Shown: positions 6,063 to 6,132 of the stretch, one piece after another
How positions within the stretch are numbered: the first letter of the stretch is position 1
Layout of the letters: each line of letters opens with the position of its first letter
Assembly (NCBI GenBank): GCA_934646845.1
Contig: CAKUEV010000118.1
Coordinates: 1-6,132, forward strand
Reading direction: 5' to 3'
Origin: an uncultured Slackia sp.
GTDB lineage: Bacteria > Actinomycetota > Coriobacteriia > Coriobacteriales > Eggerthellaceae
DNA: 6,132 nt
Translations under genes and position numbers: made by a program
The notes under the pieces: generated by a model
What the model saw: only the letters and a program-made list of their open reading frames with translations
Databases searched by the model: none
What the model was told of the DNA's origin: nothing

Positions 6063-6132
6063 TGCGCCCCAAATCCTGGAGAATTTCTCGAGGAGGAATC
6101 AGAATGGCATACCCAAAAGAAACAATCGACGA
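6063..6132 (+). mobile_element. Probable left end of a second IS3-like element (truncated by window end)
   Basis: Starting at 6063, TGCGCCCCAAAT matches the inverted complement of the IS right end at 353-364 at 10 of 12 positions and begins with the TG expected of IS3-family ends. A gene with a strong ribosome site starts 41 bases further in, the normal position of OrfA. The same orientation as the element at 1-364 would make this segment flanked by two direct IS copies. With only 70 bases visible the call remains tentative. Confidence 0.4.
6104..6132 (+). CDS. Start of an unidentified gene, possibly IS3 OrfA
   Basis: ATG at 6104 is preceded by AGGAGG (6091-6096) with a seven-base spacer, a strong translation start. 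Only nine codons are visible (MAYPKETID) before the window ends. Openings of this kind occur in helix-turn-helix OrfA proteins of insertion sequences, which fits the putative IS end 41 bases upstream. Nine residues cannot establish the family. Confidence 0.6.

Overview
The window looks like an accessory, insertion-sequence-bounded segment of an actinobacterial gut anaerobe, most likely Eggerthellaceae/Coriobacteriia (Eggerthella, Gordonibacter, Slackia or a relative). The main reason is the pairing of a membrane-spanning LuxR-type regulator (about 12 predicted TM segments plus a C-terminal LuxR helix-turn-helix) with a divergently transcribed, Tat-exported flavin oxidoreductase. That arrangement is characteristic of this group, where such regulators control neighbouring respiratory or xenobiotic-reducing enzymes. 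The taxonomic call is an inference, since no rRNA or housekeeping gene is present.

Layout. 1-364: right end of an IS3-family insertion sequence, holding the last part of its DDE transposase, a strong hairpin at the end of the ORF and a probable terminal inverted repeat. 416-1972 (-): 12-TM LuxR regulator. 1973-2123: divergent control region with an imperfect inverted repeat. 2124-4367 (+): 747-aa Tat/lipoprotein-signal flavoprotein with the Old Yellow Enzyme / 2,4-dienoyl-CoA reductase (BaiCD/FadH-like) architecture. 4457-4495: its intrinsic terminator. 4496-5045: about 550 bp with no convincing gene but many stable hairpins. 5046-5080: bidirectional terminator. 5085-5196 (-): apparent C-terminal remnant of a lost gene. 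5197-5874 (-): intact DUF3800-family protein whose GTG start sits downstream of a perfect 20-bp palindrome. 6063-6132: probable left end of another IS3-like element with the first nine codons of a gene.

Working model: the LuxR-family membrane protein senses a small molecule at the membrane and activates the divergent oxidoreductase, which is exported and lipid-anchored and reduces an activated C=C (or similar) substrate outside the cytoplasm. The reductase departs from cytoplasmic relatives: the second active-site His is not in its usual place, the Fe-S cysteine spacing is altered and the second Rossmann motif is degenerate. It may therefore take electrons from a membrane or extracytoplasmic carrier instead of NAD(P)H. 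The DUF3800 gene, the gene remnant beside it and the two same-strand IS ends mark the segment as rearranged, mobile DNA.

The most interesting points are the divergent regulator/exported-reductase module, the hairpin-rich gene-free stretch at 4496-5045, and the palindrome before the DUF3800 gene. None proves a new system from sequence alone.
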